Source: Spirosoma panaciterrae DSM 21099 (GTDB lineage Bacteria; Bacteroidota; Bacteroidia; Cytophagales; Spirosomataceae). Taken from it: a stretch of 64,000 nucleotides of DNA. The stretch is taken from contig NZ_KB893173.1 in the NCBI RefSeq assembly GCF_000374025.1, forward strand, positions 248,001-312,000. The letters are read 5' to 3'. Both the position numbers and the translations under genes were made by a program. This document shows positions 8,302 to 16,665 of this stretch, in pieces (the first letter of the stretch is position 1; every line of letters begins with the position of its first letter). The notes under the pieces were generated by a model, which was not told the origin of the DNA, made no database searches, and saw nothing but the letters and a program-made list of their open reading frames with translations.

Positions 8302-9117
8302 ATGAAGCCACTCTACATAGCTTGTTGTCGTTATTTTATTGCCGTAGGATTACTGGCAGGCACATTAAGTAGTTGCTCGCCTAACCTGACCACCACCTAC
8401 CAACTCGAACCAGCTTCGGGTGATATTGCCCGAATCGATGGTCGGCTGGTCACAAAAGCAGAGCAGAATGGGGTAAGTGTGGTGGCTTCGTTCGAAAAAG
8501 AAGATTTAGAGTATGTAGCCCTCGACATCGAACTGAAAAACCATACCGATCATCCAATTGAGATCAACCCGGCGGATTTTCATTTTACGGCCATGAACTC
8601 AGTGAAAGATACGCTCACTGATCCGCTCAATCCGGCTATACTCCTGGCTCGCTCGGCAGCCGACCCATCCTATGAAATAGGACGCATGGACTTCAAGCGC
8701 AAAGAAGAAACGAAACGGCTGAAACGAGCGAAGGTTGTCAATACCCTACTGATGGTAGCCGTCATTGCGGCCGATGCTTCATCGTCCAGCAATAGCCGTA
8801 CGTATGGTGAATACCTCAGAAATCGAACCCTGAGCAATCTGGCGTATCAATCTCTGGCTGTGAAGCGCGTGGTCAACTACAGTAATTTCGCGAATCGGAT
8901 GCAGCGGTATGATTATGAAGAATATCGCTGGCGTGAACTAGCTCTCAAAGCGGGCTCTCTTCCAGCGGGCGAATCGGTACGAGGTTTTGTGTATTTACCT
9001 AAAGTACCCAACGCTCATTACCTGGCTATCAGCTATACCATCCCGGAGCTTTCTACGGTCCCGTTACTGTTCAAACAGGAGCTTGTACAGCAGCAAAAAA
9101 GACCCAGAAGACGATAA
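8302..9117 (+). CDS. Lipoprotein of unknown function
   Basis: 271 residues from the Met at 8302, chosen because it starts a signal peptide that ends in the lipobox LSSC; an upstream Met (8269) would add 11 residues without helping. After the Cys the protein is beta-rich (GDIARIDGRLVTKAEQNG, VALDIELKNHTDHPIEINP), which looks like an immunoglobulin-like domain that compares a value with a baseline. A basic amphipathic stretch (KRKEETKRLKRAK) follows, then a short hydrophobic segment. The C-terminus is very basic (KRPRRR). No catalytic motif seen. Probably anchored in a membrane facing the periplasm. Confidence 0.65.
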   Translation: MKPLYIACCRYFIAVGLLAGTLSSCSPNLTTTYQLEPASGDIARIDGRLVTKAEQNGVSVVASFEKEDLEYVALDIELKNHTDHPIEINPADFHFTAMNSVKDTLTDPLNPAILLARSAADPSYEIGRMDFKRKEETKRLKRAKVVNTLLMVAVIAADASSSSNSRTYGEYLRNRTLSNLAYQSLAVKRVVNYSNFANRMQRYDYEEYRWRELALKAGSLPAGESVRGFVYLPKVPNAHYLAISYTIPELSTVPLLFKQELVQQQKRPRRR

Positions 9118-9124
9118 AATCGCT

Positions 9125-9454
9125 TCACCAGTCATCATCATCCTCCTCAAATGCCTGTTGAGCCCGCTTCAGTTCAAGGAGCGTTTTTTGATTTTGCTGT
9201 TTCTGAGCCAGAGCAATTCCTTCTGCATACAATGCTGCCGCCCGCTCGCGCTCGTCCCGTTCGGCATATAACGCAGCCGCATGATAATAGGTAGGCAGGT
9301 AATCCGGATACTTTGCCAATAGCTGATCGAAATAAACACGAGCCTCATCCGGCTGGACGTTCAGGTATTCCATAGCCAGAGCATAAACATTGAACGGCTC
9401 GTTCGGTTCTTCCTCTATAAATTGCTTCAACTGCTCAATACGTAGGGTATTCAT
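9125..9454 (-). CDS. Small TPR protein
   Basis: 109 residues from the Met at 9454 (MNTLRIEQLKQFI); a Met 8 codons upstream would place the start inside the palindrome at 9464-9491 and is less likely. Two to three tetratricopeptide repeats are visible (PFNVYALAMEYLN, ARVYFDQLLAKYPDYLPTYYHAAALYAER, ERAAALYAEGIALAQ), followed by a helix and a very acidic tail (EEDDDDW). Such proteins scaffold protein-protein contacts; the partner is unknown. It is divergent from etfBA and may share regulation with it through the palindrome between them. Confidence 0.75.
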   Translation of the reverse strand: MNTLRIEQLKQFIEEEPNEPFNVYALAMEYLNVQPDEARVYFDQLLAKYPDYLPTYYHAAALYAERDERERAAALYAEGIALAQKQQNQKTLLELKRAQQAFEEDDDDW

Positions 9455-9463
9455 CCGGTCAAG

Positions 9464-9491
9464 AAAAATAGTATGCAAGCATACTATTTTT
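9464..9491. promoter_or_regulatory. 28-bp palindrome between TPR gene and etfBA
   Basis: Perfect 13-bp arms (9464-9476 and 9479-9491) around 2 bp, core AGTATGC-AA-GCATACT. The almost absent loop makes it a better candidate for a dimeric repressor operator than for an RNA hairpin. It begins 10 bp from the TPR start codon and 14 bp before the etfB -7 element. Confidence 0.55.
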
Positions 9492-9504
9492 TAAGTTTGA
9501 TTAG

Positions 9505-9512
9505 TATTTTTG
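9505..9512 (+). promoter_or_regulatory. -7 element for etfBA
   Basis: TATTTTTG, exact TAnnTTTG match, giving a leader of about 90 nt before etfB. No convincing -33 element. Confidence 0.4.
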
Positions 9513-9609
9513 AGCCGTAAATGTAGTCATGATTACTTGTCGGTGTTGCCTCAATCATCACCTGATAACTAACAACAAACGACGATTCACTCTTTAAACC
9601 CCAGAAAGC

Positions 9610-10347
9610 ATGAAAATACTAGTGTGTGTAACGAGTGTCCCCGACACCACTACCAAGATTGCCTTCACTGATAACAACACCAAATTAAACAAGGCAGGCG
9701 TCACGTTTATCACGGGCCCCTACGACGATTATGCGCTGGCGCGGGCCGTTGAACTGAAAGAAAAAACAGGCGCTACCATCACGGTTCTGAACGTGGGTGA
9801 GGCCGATGCCGAACCCGTCATTCGTAAATGCCTGGCCATTGGTGCTGACGATGCGATCCGGGTCAATGCCGAGCCAACCGATGCCTATTTTGTAGCCGAG
9901 CAAATTGCGGCTATTGCCAAAGAAGCCAATTACGACCTGATCCTGATGGGGCGCGAATCCATCGATTTCAACGGCGGTCAAGTCCATGGCATAGTGGGCG
10001 AGATGCTGGGTATCCCCTCCATATCGCCCGTGATGCTGCTTGATATTGAAGGCGATACGGCTAAAATTACCCGCGAGATCGAAGGTGGCAAAGAAAGTCT
10101 GGAAGCCAACCTACCCCTTGTCCTCGGTTGCCAGGAGCCTATTGCTGAATGGAAAATTCCGAATATGCGGGGCATTATGACTGCCCGTACAAAACCTCTC
10201 AAAGTGGTTGAGCCTACCGGAACTGACAAACTTACGACTGTAGCCAGCTACGAACTCCCAGCCCCTCGCGGAGCCGTTAAGATGATTCCTGCCGATGAGG
10301 CCGAAAAACTCATCCAGCTCCTGCACACTGAAGCCAAAGTAATTTAA
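9610..10347 (+). CDS. etfB: Electron transfer flavoprotein beta subunit
   Basis: 245 residues, the usual length. Seen: the N-terminus MKILVCVTSVPDTT, the segment GPYDDYALARAVELKE, the NVGEADAEPVIRKCLAIGADDAIRV strand, and the LILMGRESIDFNGGQVHGIVGEMLG motif of the AMP-binding ETF domain. EtfB pairs with EtfA to carry electrons from acyl-CoA dehydrogenases and similar flavoenzymes to ETF:quinone oxidoreductase. It is the first gene of an etfB-etfA operon with a 105-bp spacer. Group I (non-bifurcating) ETF is likely from the order and length; I did not test this. Confidence 0.97.
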   Translation: MKILVCVTSVPDTTTKIAFTDNNTKLNKAGVTFITGPYDDYALARAVELKEKTGATITVLNVGEADAEPVIRKCLAIGADDAIRVNAEPTDAYFVAEQIAAIAKEANYDLILMGRESIDFNGGQVHGIVGEMLGIPSISPVMLLDIEGDTAKITREIEGGKESLEANLPLVLGCQEPIAEWKIPNMRGIMTARTKPLKVVEPTGTDKLTTVASYELPAPRGAVKMIPADEAEKLIQLLHTEAKVI

Positions 10348-10452
10348 TTGTCATTTGTTGTCATGAGGAGGTCAGAAGGAGTCTTTGATTGCTTTCGGCC
10401 CCGACTGAGTGACGACGAATGATTATCTATGACCCTTTAATGACGTTCAATT

Positions 10453-11415
10453 ATGTCAGTCCTCATATTTGCTGAATTAGACGAAGGTAAGATTAAGAAA
10501 TCGGCCCAGGAGGCTATCTTTTACGGGGCCAAAGTAGCTCAGATGCTGGGTACATCGGCCACCGCTATCGTCATTGGTCAGGCCAGCGACGACGAACTAG
10601 CTTCAGCTGGTCGTTTTGGCGCAACTATTGTACTGCATGCCAGCGATGCCAAACTGGCCGAACCCAACGGCATGGCCTACGCAACGGTCGTAGCTCAGGC
10701 GGCTCAACAGGAAGGCAGCAAGATAATCGTTCTGGCCAAATCGTCGCTGGGCGATGCCATGACAGCCCGACTGGCTGGTAAACTAAAAGCCGGATTAGCC
10801 GCCAATGTGGTTGAGCTTCCCGATTTATCGAACGGCTTCCGGGTTAAAAGCAGTATCTATACCGGCAAAGCCTTTGCTTACAATGACTTGAAAGCCAATG
10901 TTAAAATTCTGGCCATCAAGAAAAATACCATCACTCCTGAAGAAACAGACGCTTCGGCCGAGGTGAAGCCCTTCTCGCCAGCGCTGAATGATGGCGATTT
11001 CGCCATTTCGATCAAAAGCACCGATAAGTCATCAGGCGATATTCTGCTGCCGGAAGCTGATCTGGTGGTTTCGGCTGGCCGGGGCCTGAAAGGGCCTGAA
11101 AACTGGGGAATCGTTGAAGATCTGGCCAAAGCCCTTCATGCAGCTACCGCCTGTTCAAAACCCGTATCGGATCTGGACTGGCGCCCCCATTCAGAACACG
11201 TAGGTCAGACAGGGCTTAAAATTAGCCCAAACCTGTATATCGCCTGTGGAATCTCCGGTGCTATACAACATCTGGCGGGTGTAAACTCCTCGAAGGTAAT
11301 TGTTGTTATCAACAAAGACCCAGATGCCCCTTTCTTCAAATCGGCAGATTATGGGATTGTCGGCGACGTATTCGACATCCTTCCCCGCCTTACGAAGGCC
11401 GTGCAGGCTCTGTAG
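10453..11415 (+). CDS. etfA: Electron transfer flavoprotein alpha subunit
   Basis: 320 residues. The C-terminal FAD-binding domain is clear: LVVSAGRGLKGPENW, then SKPVSDLDWRPHSEHVGQTGLKISPNLYIACGISGAIQH, then VVINKDPDAPFFKSADYGIVGD. The N-terminal domain I is the adenine-nucleotide alpha-hydrolase-like fold paired with EtfB. The protein holds FAD and delivers electrons to the membrane quinone pool through a partner dehydrogenase not in this window. The gene follows etfB on the same strand. Confidence 0.97.
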   Translation: MSVLIFAELDEGKIKKSAQEAIFYGAKVAQMLGTSATAIVIGQASDDELASAGRFGATIVLHASDAKLAEPNGMAYATVVAQAAQQEGSKIIVLAKSSLGDAMTARLAGKLKAGLAANVVELPDLSNGFRVKSSIYTGKAFAYNDLKANVKILAIKKNTITPEETDASAEVKPFSPALNDGDFAISIKSTDKSSGDILLPEADLVVSAGRGLKGPENWGIVEDLAKALHAATACSKPVSDLDWRPHSEHVGQTGLKISPNLYIACGISGAIQHLAGVNSSKVIVVINKDPDAPFFKSADYGIVGDVFDILPRLTKAVQAL

Positions 11416-11531
11416 TCGTCGCCGGAAACCGGAGCAGGTGTTAGTCAATAGGTATTAGAAGTGATTATTTTTCTTCATTACTGGTACCTGTTGACTAATA
11501 ACTGACGACTAAAATTTGTTAAATTTACGCC

Positions 11532-12128
11532 GTGGATAAGATTAAGCTGGAAATATTAGGACTCTCCCCCAGTCAGTCGCAATCGGGTTCGTTTGCACTG
11601 GTATTGGGTGAAGAATATGGCAATCGGCGGTTGCCTATAATCATTGGCATGTTCGAGGCACAGGCCATTGCAATTGAAATTGAAAAGATCGTTCCGAATC
11701 GTCCGATGACCCATGATTTGTTTAAGCAGTTTGCCGAACAATTCAAGTTTACGGTTCGTGAGATCGTTATTTCCGATTTACGCGAAGGCATATTCTTTGC
11801 GAAAATTGTTTGCTTCGATGGCGTACGCGAATCGGTTATTGATGCCCGTCCGTCCGATGCCATCGCTATCGGAATTCGCTTCGATGTACCCATTTATACC
11901 AATGAGTCAATCTTATCCGAAGCGGGTATTACCGCCAGTGGCAACGATGAAGAGGAAGAGCAGGAAGAGCTGGTCCGTTCGTCGAACCGCCCCACAGCCC
12001 GGTCGTTTGGCGATCAGTTGAAAAATGCCTCTTCAGAAGAACTACAGCGAATGCTCGAAGAAGCCCTCGGTAACGAAGAGTACGAACGAGCGGCCAAGAT
12101 TCGCGATGAAATGAGCAAGCGCAATTAA
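11532..12128 (+). CDS. Bifunctional nuclease family protein (DUF151) with UVR motif
   Basis: 198 residues with a GTG start. Residues about 1-130 are the DUF151 domain (LGLSPSQSQSGSFALVLGEEYGNRRLPIIIGMFEAQAIA, then DARPSDAIAIGIRFDVPIY), a family with reported nuclease activity in plants and archaea. An acidic linker follows, then residues about 163-198 carry a UVR motif (ELQRMLEEALGNEEYERAAKIRDEM) like those of UvrB/UvrC, which mediates protein contacts. The fusion is normal for Bacteroidota. It follows etfA by 116 bp and ends at a strong terminator, so it may be read with etfBA or from its own start. Confidence 0.9.
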   Translation: MDKIKLEILGLSPSQSQSGSFALVLGEEYGNRRLPIIIGMFEAQAIAIEIEKIVPNRPMTHDLFKQFAEQFKFTVREIVISDLREGIFFAKIVCFDGVRESVIDARPSDAIAIGIRFDVPIYTNESILSEAGITASGNDEEEEQEELVRSSNRPTARSFGDQLKNASSEELQRMLEEALGNEEYERAAKIRDEMSKRN

Positions 12129-12183
12129 TAGAAATATTCACCCTCCTAACCGCCATTCGCGACTCAACGGAATTGGCTTCTTA

Positions 12184-12225
12184 CAGAAACGCCTTCGAGT
12201 GATTGCTCGAAGGCGTTTCTGTTTT
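12184..12225. terminator. Bidirectional terminator after the DUF151 gene
   Basis: Perfect 16-bp arms (12184-12199, 12206-12221), 6-nt loop, then TTTT. It lies between convergent genes. Confidence 0.9.
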
Positions 12226-12249
12226 ATCATATTTTTAAAGTCCAAACTG

Positions 12250-13470
12250 TCATTCTGAAACCAGTTTCAGGATTTTACCACCACTATGATCGCAGAGGTA
12301 GAGTTCAGCTTTCTGATCTTCTCCAAAAGCCGAAATAGACCCTGCTCTGGTGATCAACTCCTGGTTATCGGTGGCCTGGTTGCCCTTCATCGTTAGTGCC
12401 CATACACGACCACTTGCATAGTCGGCATAGATATATTTACCTGTCAATACTGGATTCGACAGACCTCGATACACGTAACCACCAGTGATTGATACATCGC
12501 CTTTATCACGCCCATACTGATAAACAGGTGGAATTAACTGAGCCGGGTCGGCAGGGCTTCCGCTAGCTTTAAAGTCTTTTCCAGCCTCTTTGATTCGCCA
12601 GCCGTAGTTACCGCCTTTGGTTACCAGGTCAATTTCCTCAAAGGTATTTTGGCCAACGTCGCCCGCCCACAAGCGCCCTTCGTTATCGAAACTGATTCGC
12701 CAGGGATTTCGTAACCCATAAGCATAAATTTCTTCCCGATAGCCGCTGGCATTCCCCTTGAACGGGTTGTCGGCCGGGATACCGTAATGCCCTTTTTCGA
12801 TACTATTGACATCTACGCGCAGTATTTTCCCTAACCAGCTACTCCGGTTCTGTGCATTGTTCTGCGGATCTCCCCCACTGCCTCCATCGCCCGTCGAGAC
12901 GTACAAATAGCCATCGGGGCCGAACAACACCTTTCCGCCGTTGTGGTTTGAATAAGGCTGCTCGAACCGAAACAGAATGACTTCAGAGCCTGGATCTACT
13001 GTTGAGGCATTGGTCGACGAAGCTTTGAAGCGACTGACAATGGTCTCGCGCGGATTATTCTTCGTGTAGTTGACATATAGATAGCCATTTTCCTTGAATT
13101 TTGGGTGAAAAGCCAGCCCCAATAGCCCCATTTCGCCCCCAGAGGCTACTTTCTGGCGAATATCCAGGTACGTTTCGGCAGAGGTTGCTCCTGGATCGTT
13201 GTTGAACACCCGAATGCGCCCATCCTGCTCAACAACAAACACCCGATTGGTACCATCCTGGGCATGCGTAAATTCGACTGGTGAATTGAAGCTGAGTTTT
13301 GGGTAGGCGTTAACTACTTTGGCAGACACGGCAGTTGAGGTGATCTCATGGGTAGCTACTCCCACAGCCTCTTCGGCCTGAGCGGGTTCGCAGGCTGACG
13401 CGATCAGCCAGGCCACACCTGCTGTAGCTACCAATGAGATCATTAACGCGATGATTGCTTTACTTATCAT
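12250..13470 (-). CDS. PQQ-dependent sugar dehydrogenase (soluble GDH-like)
   Basis: 406 residues with an N-terminal export signal containing a possible lipobox ending SAC at about residue 27. The beta-propeller motifs are clear: VFVVEQDGRIRVF, MGLLGLAFHPKF, the catalytic-His segment SNHNGGKVLFGPDGYLYVSTGDGG, YGLRNPWRISFD, GDVGQNTFEEID and GGNYGWR. This is the glucose/sorbosone dehydrogenase family, which oxidises aldoses in the periplasm with PQQ, although many members have unproven substrates. No PQQ biosynthesis gene is in the window. It stands alone, with a 330-bp upstream region. Confidence 0.9.
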   Translation of the reverse strand: MISKAIIALMISLVATAGVAWLIASACEPAQAEEAVGVATHEITSTAVSAKVVNAYPKLSFNSPVEFTHAQDGTNRVFVVEQDGRIRVFNNDPGATSAETYLDIRQKVASGGEMGLLGLAFHPKFKENGYLYVNYTKNNPRETIVSRFKASSTNASTVDPGSEVILFRFEQPYSNHNGGKVLFGPDGYLYVSTGDGGSGGDPQNNAQNRSSWLGKILRVDVNSIEKGHYGIPADNPFKGNASGYREEIYAYGLRNPWRISFDNEGRLWAGDVGQNTFEEIDLVTKGGNYGWRIKEAGKDFKASGSPADPAQLIPPVYQYGRDKGDVSITGGYVYRGLSNPVLTGKYIYADYASGRVWALTMKGNQATDNQELITRAGSISAFGEDQKAELYLCDHSGGKILKLVSE

Positions 13471-13800
13471 TAAGGTTCATAGTATTTGTTGGTGATCTGG
13501 CTACAAAAAAAGGTCCAACTTCAGCTATACGATTTTTCGGCCCGTATTTTGTACAAAAGCCAGTAGATTGCTACCATAAGCCCGTTTCCCGTACATTTCC
13601 TGTACTGACAGGCCGTGTAGTCTTTCCACAATATGGGGTAGAGGCTCTACTTTTACCTAGGCTGGAATGACTGAATCCAGGTTAACAGTAGGTTATGACC
13701 GCTCAGGCCAATCCATAAATCGAAAACGATACACTAATTTTACCCGTCCTGAATCGAACGTCTACAACTTCCGAATGGTTTTACAGCTAAAGATGATCCC
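13471..13800. other. Intergenic region between sugar dehydrogenase and cysE
   Basis: 330 bp between two divergent genes. I see only a small hairpin (13599-13612, CCTGT-N4-ACAGG) and a short GTAGAG/CTCTAC repeat; no promoter motif, riboswitch or coding sequence that I can defend. It must hold both promoters. Confidence 0.5.
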
Positions 13801-14646
13801 ATGACCACGGCGACTAATACTTTTCTCGATCACCTACAGGCCCAGCGCACTCAGTATCGCTACAAACTTCCATCTCGCCCCGACGCCGGTCGGTTTATTG
13901 ACCAGTTAATGCGGTTGCTTTTCCCGGTTACGCAGGACTGCAAGTCGGTTTCACAACATGTTGAGGAAACCTATCAGGCCTTGCATGAGCAGCTTATCAA
14001 ACTTCTGTGTCCACTGGAGAAAAACGTAACGGCCAGCCCTGAAGCAATCACCGCCCAGTTTTTCGACCGATTGCCTGCCATTTACGACGATTTGTTGCTC
14101 GATGCCCATTCTATCGCCGATAATGACCCCGCTTCGATTGGAGTGGAAGAAGTTGTGGCGGTTTATCCTGGATTTTATGCGATTGCCGTCTATCGAATCG
14201 CCCACGAGTTACTGAAACAAGACGTTCCTCTGCTCCCTCGTATGCTGACCGAATATGCCCATGGGCAAACTGGTATCGATATTCACCCAGGTGCTCAGAT
14301 TGGCCAGTCGTTTTTTATAGATCACGGTACGGGGGTGGTTATTGGCGAAACAACCGTGATCGGCAATAATGTCAAAATTTATCAGGGGGTTACACTTGGG
14401 GCCACCTACGTGGCCAAAAACATGGCGCAGAAAAAACGGCACCCAACGATTCAGAATAACGTGGTAATTTATGCGAATGCAACTATTCTGGGCGGTCATA
14501 CAGTAGTCGGGCACGATTCGGTGATTGGGGGTAACGTCTGGTTGACTAGCAGCGTTGAGCCGCACTCGCTCGTTTTTCACCAGCATCAGACGGAAGTGCG
14601 TCTAAAATCGCTGGAAACCGTCGAACCAATCAATTTTGTCATTTAA
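13801..14646 (+). CDS. cysE: Serine O-acetyltransferase
   Basis: 281 residues: a helical N-terminal domain, then the left-handed beta-helix of hexapeptide repeats from about residue 155 ([29 protein letters not shown], then [11 protein letters not shown]). The DHGTG motif holds the catalytic His. It acetylates serine with acetyl-CoA to give O-acetylserine, the sulfide acceptor for cysteine synthesis. It is longer than the Escherichia coli type at the N-terminus and resembles the EpsC form of Bacteroidota. The cysteine synthase gene follows after 6 bp, making a clear two-gene operon. Confidence 0.93.
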   Translation: MTTATNTFLDHLQAQRTQYRYKLPSRPDAGRFIDQLMRLLFPVTQDCKSVSQHVEETYQALHEQLIKLLCPLEKNVTASPEAITAQFFDRLPAIYDDLLLDAHSIADNDPASIGVEEVVAVYPGFYAIAVYRIAHELLKQDVPLLPRMLTEYAHGQTGIDIHPGAQIGQSFFIDHGTGVVIGETTVIGNNVKIYQGVTLGATYVAKNMAQKKRHPTIQNNVVIYANATILGGHTVVGHDSVIGGNVWLTSSVEPHSLVFHQHQTEVRLKSLETVEPINFVI

Positions 14647-14652
14647 GTACTT

Positions 14653-15561
14653 ATGAAAGCGACTACCATTCTCGATACCATTGGTCGAACGCCACACGTT
14701 CGGATTAATCGTCTATTTCCAGGCTATGAAGTCTGGACGAAGCTTGAACGGGCCAATCCAGGTGCCAGTATAAAAGATCGGATTGCGCTCGCTATGATCG
14801 AGGACGCCGAAGCGAAAGGTTTACTCAAAAGCGGCAGTACGATCATTGAACCCACTTCGGGCAACACCGGCATTGGCTTAGCAATGGTAGCTGCGGTAAA
14901 AGGGTACAAAATCATTCTGGTCATGCCCGAATCGATGAGTATCGAACGTCGAAAAATCATGGCAGCCTACGGAGCTGAATTTGATCTGACTCCCCGCGAA
15001 AAAGGTATGCGTGGAGCCATTGAACGTGCTCACGATCTGGTTGCCTTGACTCCCGGTGCCTGGATGCCTCAACAGTTCGAGAATTCAGCCAACATTGATA
15101 TTCATATACGCACGACAGCGCAGGAAATTCTGGCCGATTTCCCGGCCGGGTTCGATGTACTGATTACAGGTGTAGGTACAGGTGGGCACCTAACAGGCGT
15201 AGGCGAAGTACTGAAACAGAAATTTCCATCCCTGAAAGTCTATGCCGTTGAACCGGATTTGTCGCCTGTTATTAGCGGAGGAGCACCCGGCCCCCACCCT
15301 ATTCAGGGCATCGGCGCGGGATTCATTCCGCAAAACCTGCATACCGACATTCTGGACGGAACCATTCAGGTAAGCAAAGATGAAGCCTTCGAAATGGCAC
15401 GTCGATCGGCTAAAGAAGAGGGCGTTTTCGTAGGAATTTCATCGGGAGCATCACTAGCGGCCATTGCCAAAAAGCTCCCTGATATTGCTACTGGAAGCCG
15501 AATTTTGACGTTTTGTTACGATACCGGGGAACGGTATCTATCTATCGACGGGTTGTATTAG
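14653..15561 (+). CDS. cysM: Cysteine synthase (PLP-dependent)
   Basis: 302 residues. Visible: the PLP lysine in GASIKDRIA, the phosphate loop [10 protein letters not shown], the [13 protein letters not shown] glycine loop and [12 protein letters not shown]. It replaces the acetyl group of O-acetylserine with sulfide (or thiosulfate) to give cysteine. The short length and the [11 protein letters not shown] region suit the CysM side of the family, but CysK versus CysM cannot be settled by eye. It sits 6 bp after cysE, so the two enzymes that form the cysteine synthase complex are made together. Confidence 0.92.
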   Translation: MKATTILDTIGRTPHVRINRLFPGYEVWTKLERANPGASIKDRIALAMIEDAEAKGLLKSGSTIIEPTSGNTGIGLAMVAAVKGYKIILVMPESMSIERRKIMAAYGAEFDLTPREKGMRGAIERAHDLVALTPGAWMPQQFENSANIDIHIRTTAQEILADFPAGFDVLITGVGTGGHLTGVGEVLKQKFPSLKVYAVEPDLSPVISGGAPGPHPIQGIGAGFIPQNLHTDILDGTIQVSKDEAFEMARRSAKEEGVFVGISSGASLAAIAKKLPDIATGSRILTFCYDTGERYLSIDGLY

Positions 15562-15613
15562 TGGAATGTAGGCAGTATATTACTGCTTTCCCGACTCCAT
15601 TTACTACACCTCT

Positions 15614-16483
15614 ATGACTCAACAATCGTCTTCTTTTCGACTGATAAAAGATTCTTTATTTATTATTGCCGGGGTCCTTAGTGCAGGCCTGGGTATTAAA
15701 GGCTTTCTCACATCAAGCCATTTTATCGACGGAGGAGTTACCGGCGTTTCGATGCTTCTGGCAACTTTGTTTAAGGTTCCTTTACCCATCTGGCTGCTTT
15801 TGATTAACCTCCCTTTTATTGGGCTGGGTTACCGACAGTTTGGACGTCAATTTGCGTTCAGAAGTACGTTGGCCATTGCCGGACTATCGATAAGCCTGGC
15901 GGTTATTCCTTATCCTGACGTTACGCCTGACCTGCTTCTGACAGCCGTTTTTGGTGGATTCTTCATTGGGGCAGGCATTGGTCTGACTATACGGGGTGGC
16001 GCTGTACTGGACGGTACTGAAATCGCAGCCCTATTAATTAGCAGAGGCAGTCCTGTATTGAAGGTCAGCGACGTTATTCTGGTGCTTAATGTGCTCATAT
16101 TCGGGGCCGCTGCTTTCTTTCTGGGTGTTAGCCCAGCCCTGTATTCCATGATTACCTATTTTGCTGCGTCCAAAACCGTTGACTTTGTCATTCATGGTAT
16201 TGAAGAGTACACCGCTTTGTTGATCATATCGAAGCATCACGAAGCGATTCGGTTGCGGATTATCGACAAAGGTTGGGGAGTTACTATTTTAAATGGTCAG
16301 GGGGGATATGGTAAACATGGCAGCCACCAACATACCGACAGCGTTCTATACACCGTTGTCACCCGACTGGAAATCAGCAGACTACGATCTATAGCGCTTG
16401 AGATCGACCCAAATGCTTTTATCATTCAACACAGCGTCGATGATGTGGCAGGTGGTAAAGTAAAAAGTCTGCCCTTGCATTGA
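15614..16483 (+). CDS. YitT family membrane protein
   Basis: 289 residues with about six membrane segments in the first 190 (for example LFIIAGVLSAGLGIKGFL, GGVTGVSMLLATLF, LPFIGLGYRQFG), then a soluble C-terminal DUF2179 domain (LRIIDKGWGVTILNGQGGYGKHGS). The arrangement matches the YitT/DUF161 family of presumed transporters, whose substrate is not established. It follows cysM by 52 bp on the same strand and might be read with the cysteine operon. A hairpin lies 18 bp after its stop. Confidence 0.88.
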   Translation: MTQQSSSFRLIKDSLFIIAGVLSAGLGIKGFLTSSHFIDGGVTGVSMLLATLFKVPLPIWLLLINLPFIGLGYRQFGRQFAFRSTLAIAGLSISLAVIPYPDVTPDLLLTAVFGGFFIGAGIGLTIRGGAVLDGTEIAALLISRGSPVLKVSDVILVLNVLIFGAAAFFLGVSPALYSMITYFAASKTVDFVIHGIEEYTALLIISKHHEAIRLRIIDKGWGVTILNGQGGYGKHGSHQHTDSVLYTVVTRLEISRLRSIALEIDPNAFIIQHSVDDVAGGKVKSLPLH

Positions 16484-16501
16484 TCGATCACTACCGATTA
16501 C

Positions 16502-16541
16502 CATTTGCCCGTTTGCCAATGCTAGAGCAAACGGGCAAATG
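16502..16541 (+). terminator. Hairpin after the YitT gene
   Basis: Perfect 15-bp arms (16502-16516, 16527-16541), 10-nt loop. No T tract follows on the plus strand, so it may be a weak terminator or an RNA 3'-end stabiliser. Confidence 0.55.
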
Positions 16542-16665
16542 TGCAAAAAAACCTTCACCACTGATACCCATTTTAGCCCGTTTATGGAGTATTGCCATGT
16601 TGAGCAATCAGTTTCCGGTCTTTTTATCAAATCGGATCATCTCAACAACCTAAACAATCTCCATC

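Noticed and set aside
13599..13612. Small hairpin as a cysteine-operon riboswitch
   Set aside because: Only 5-bp arms; no known sulfur-metabolism riboswitch pattern visible.
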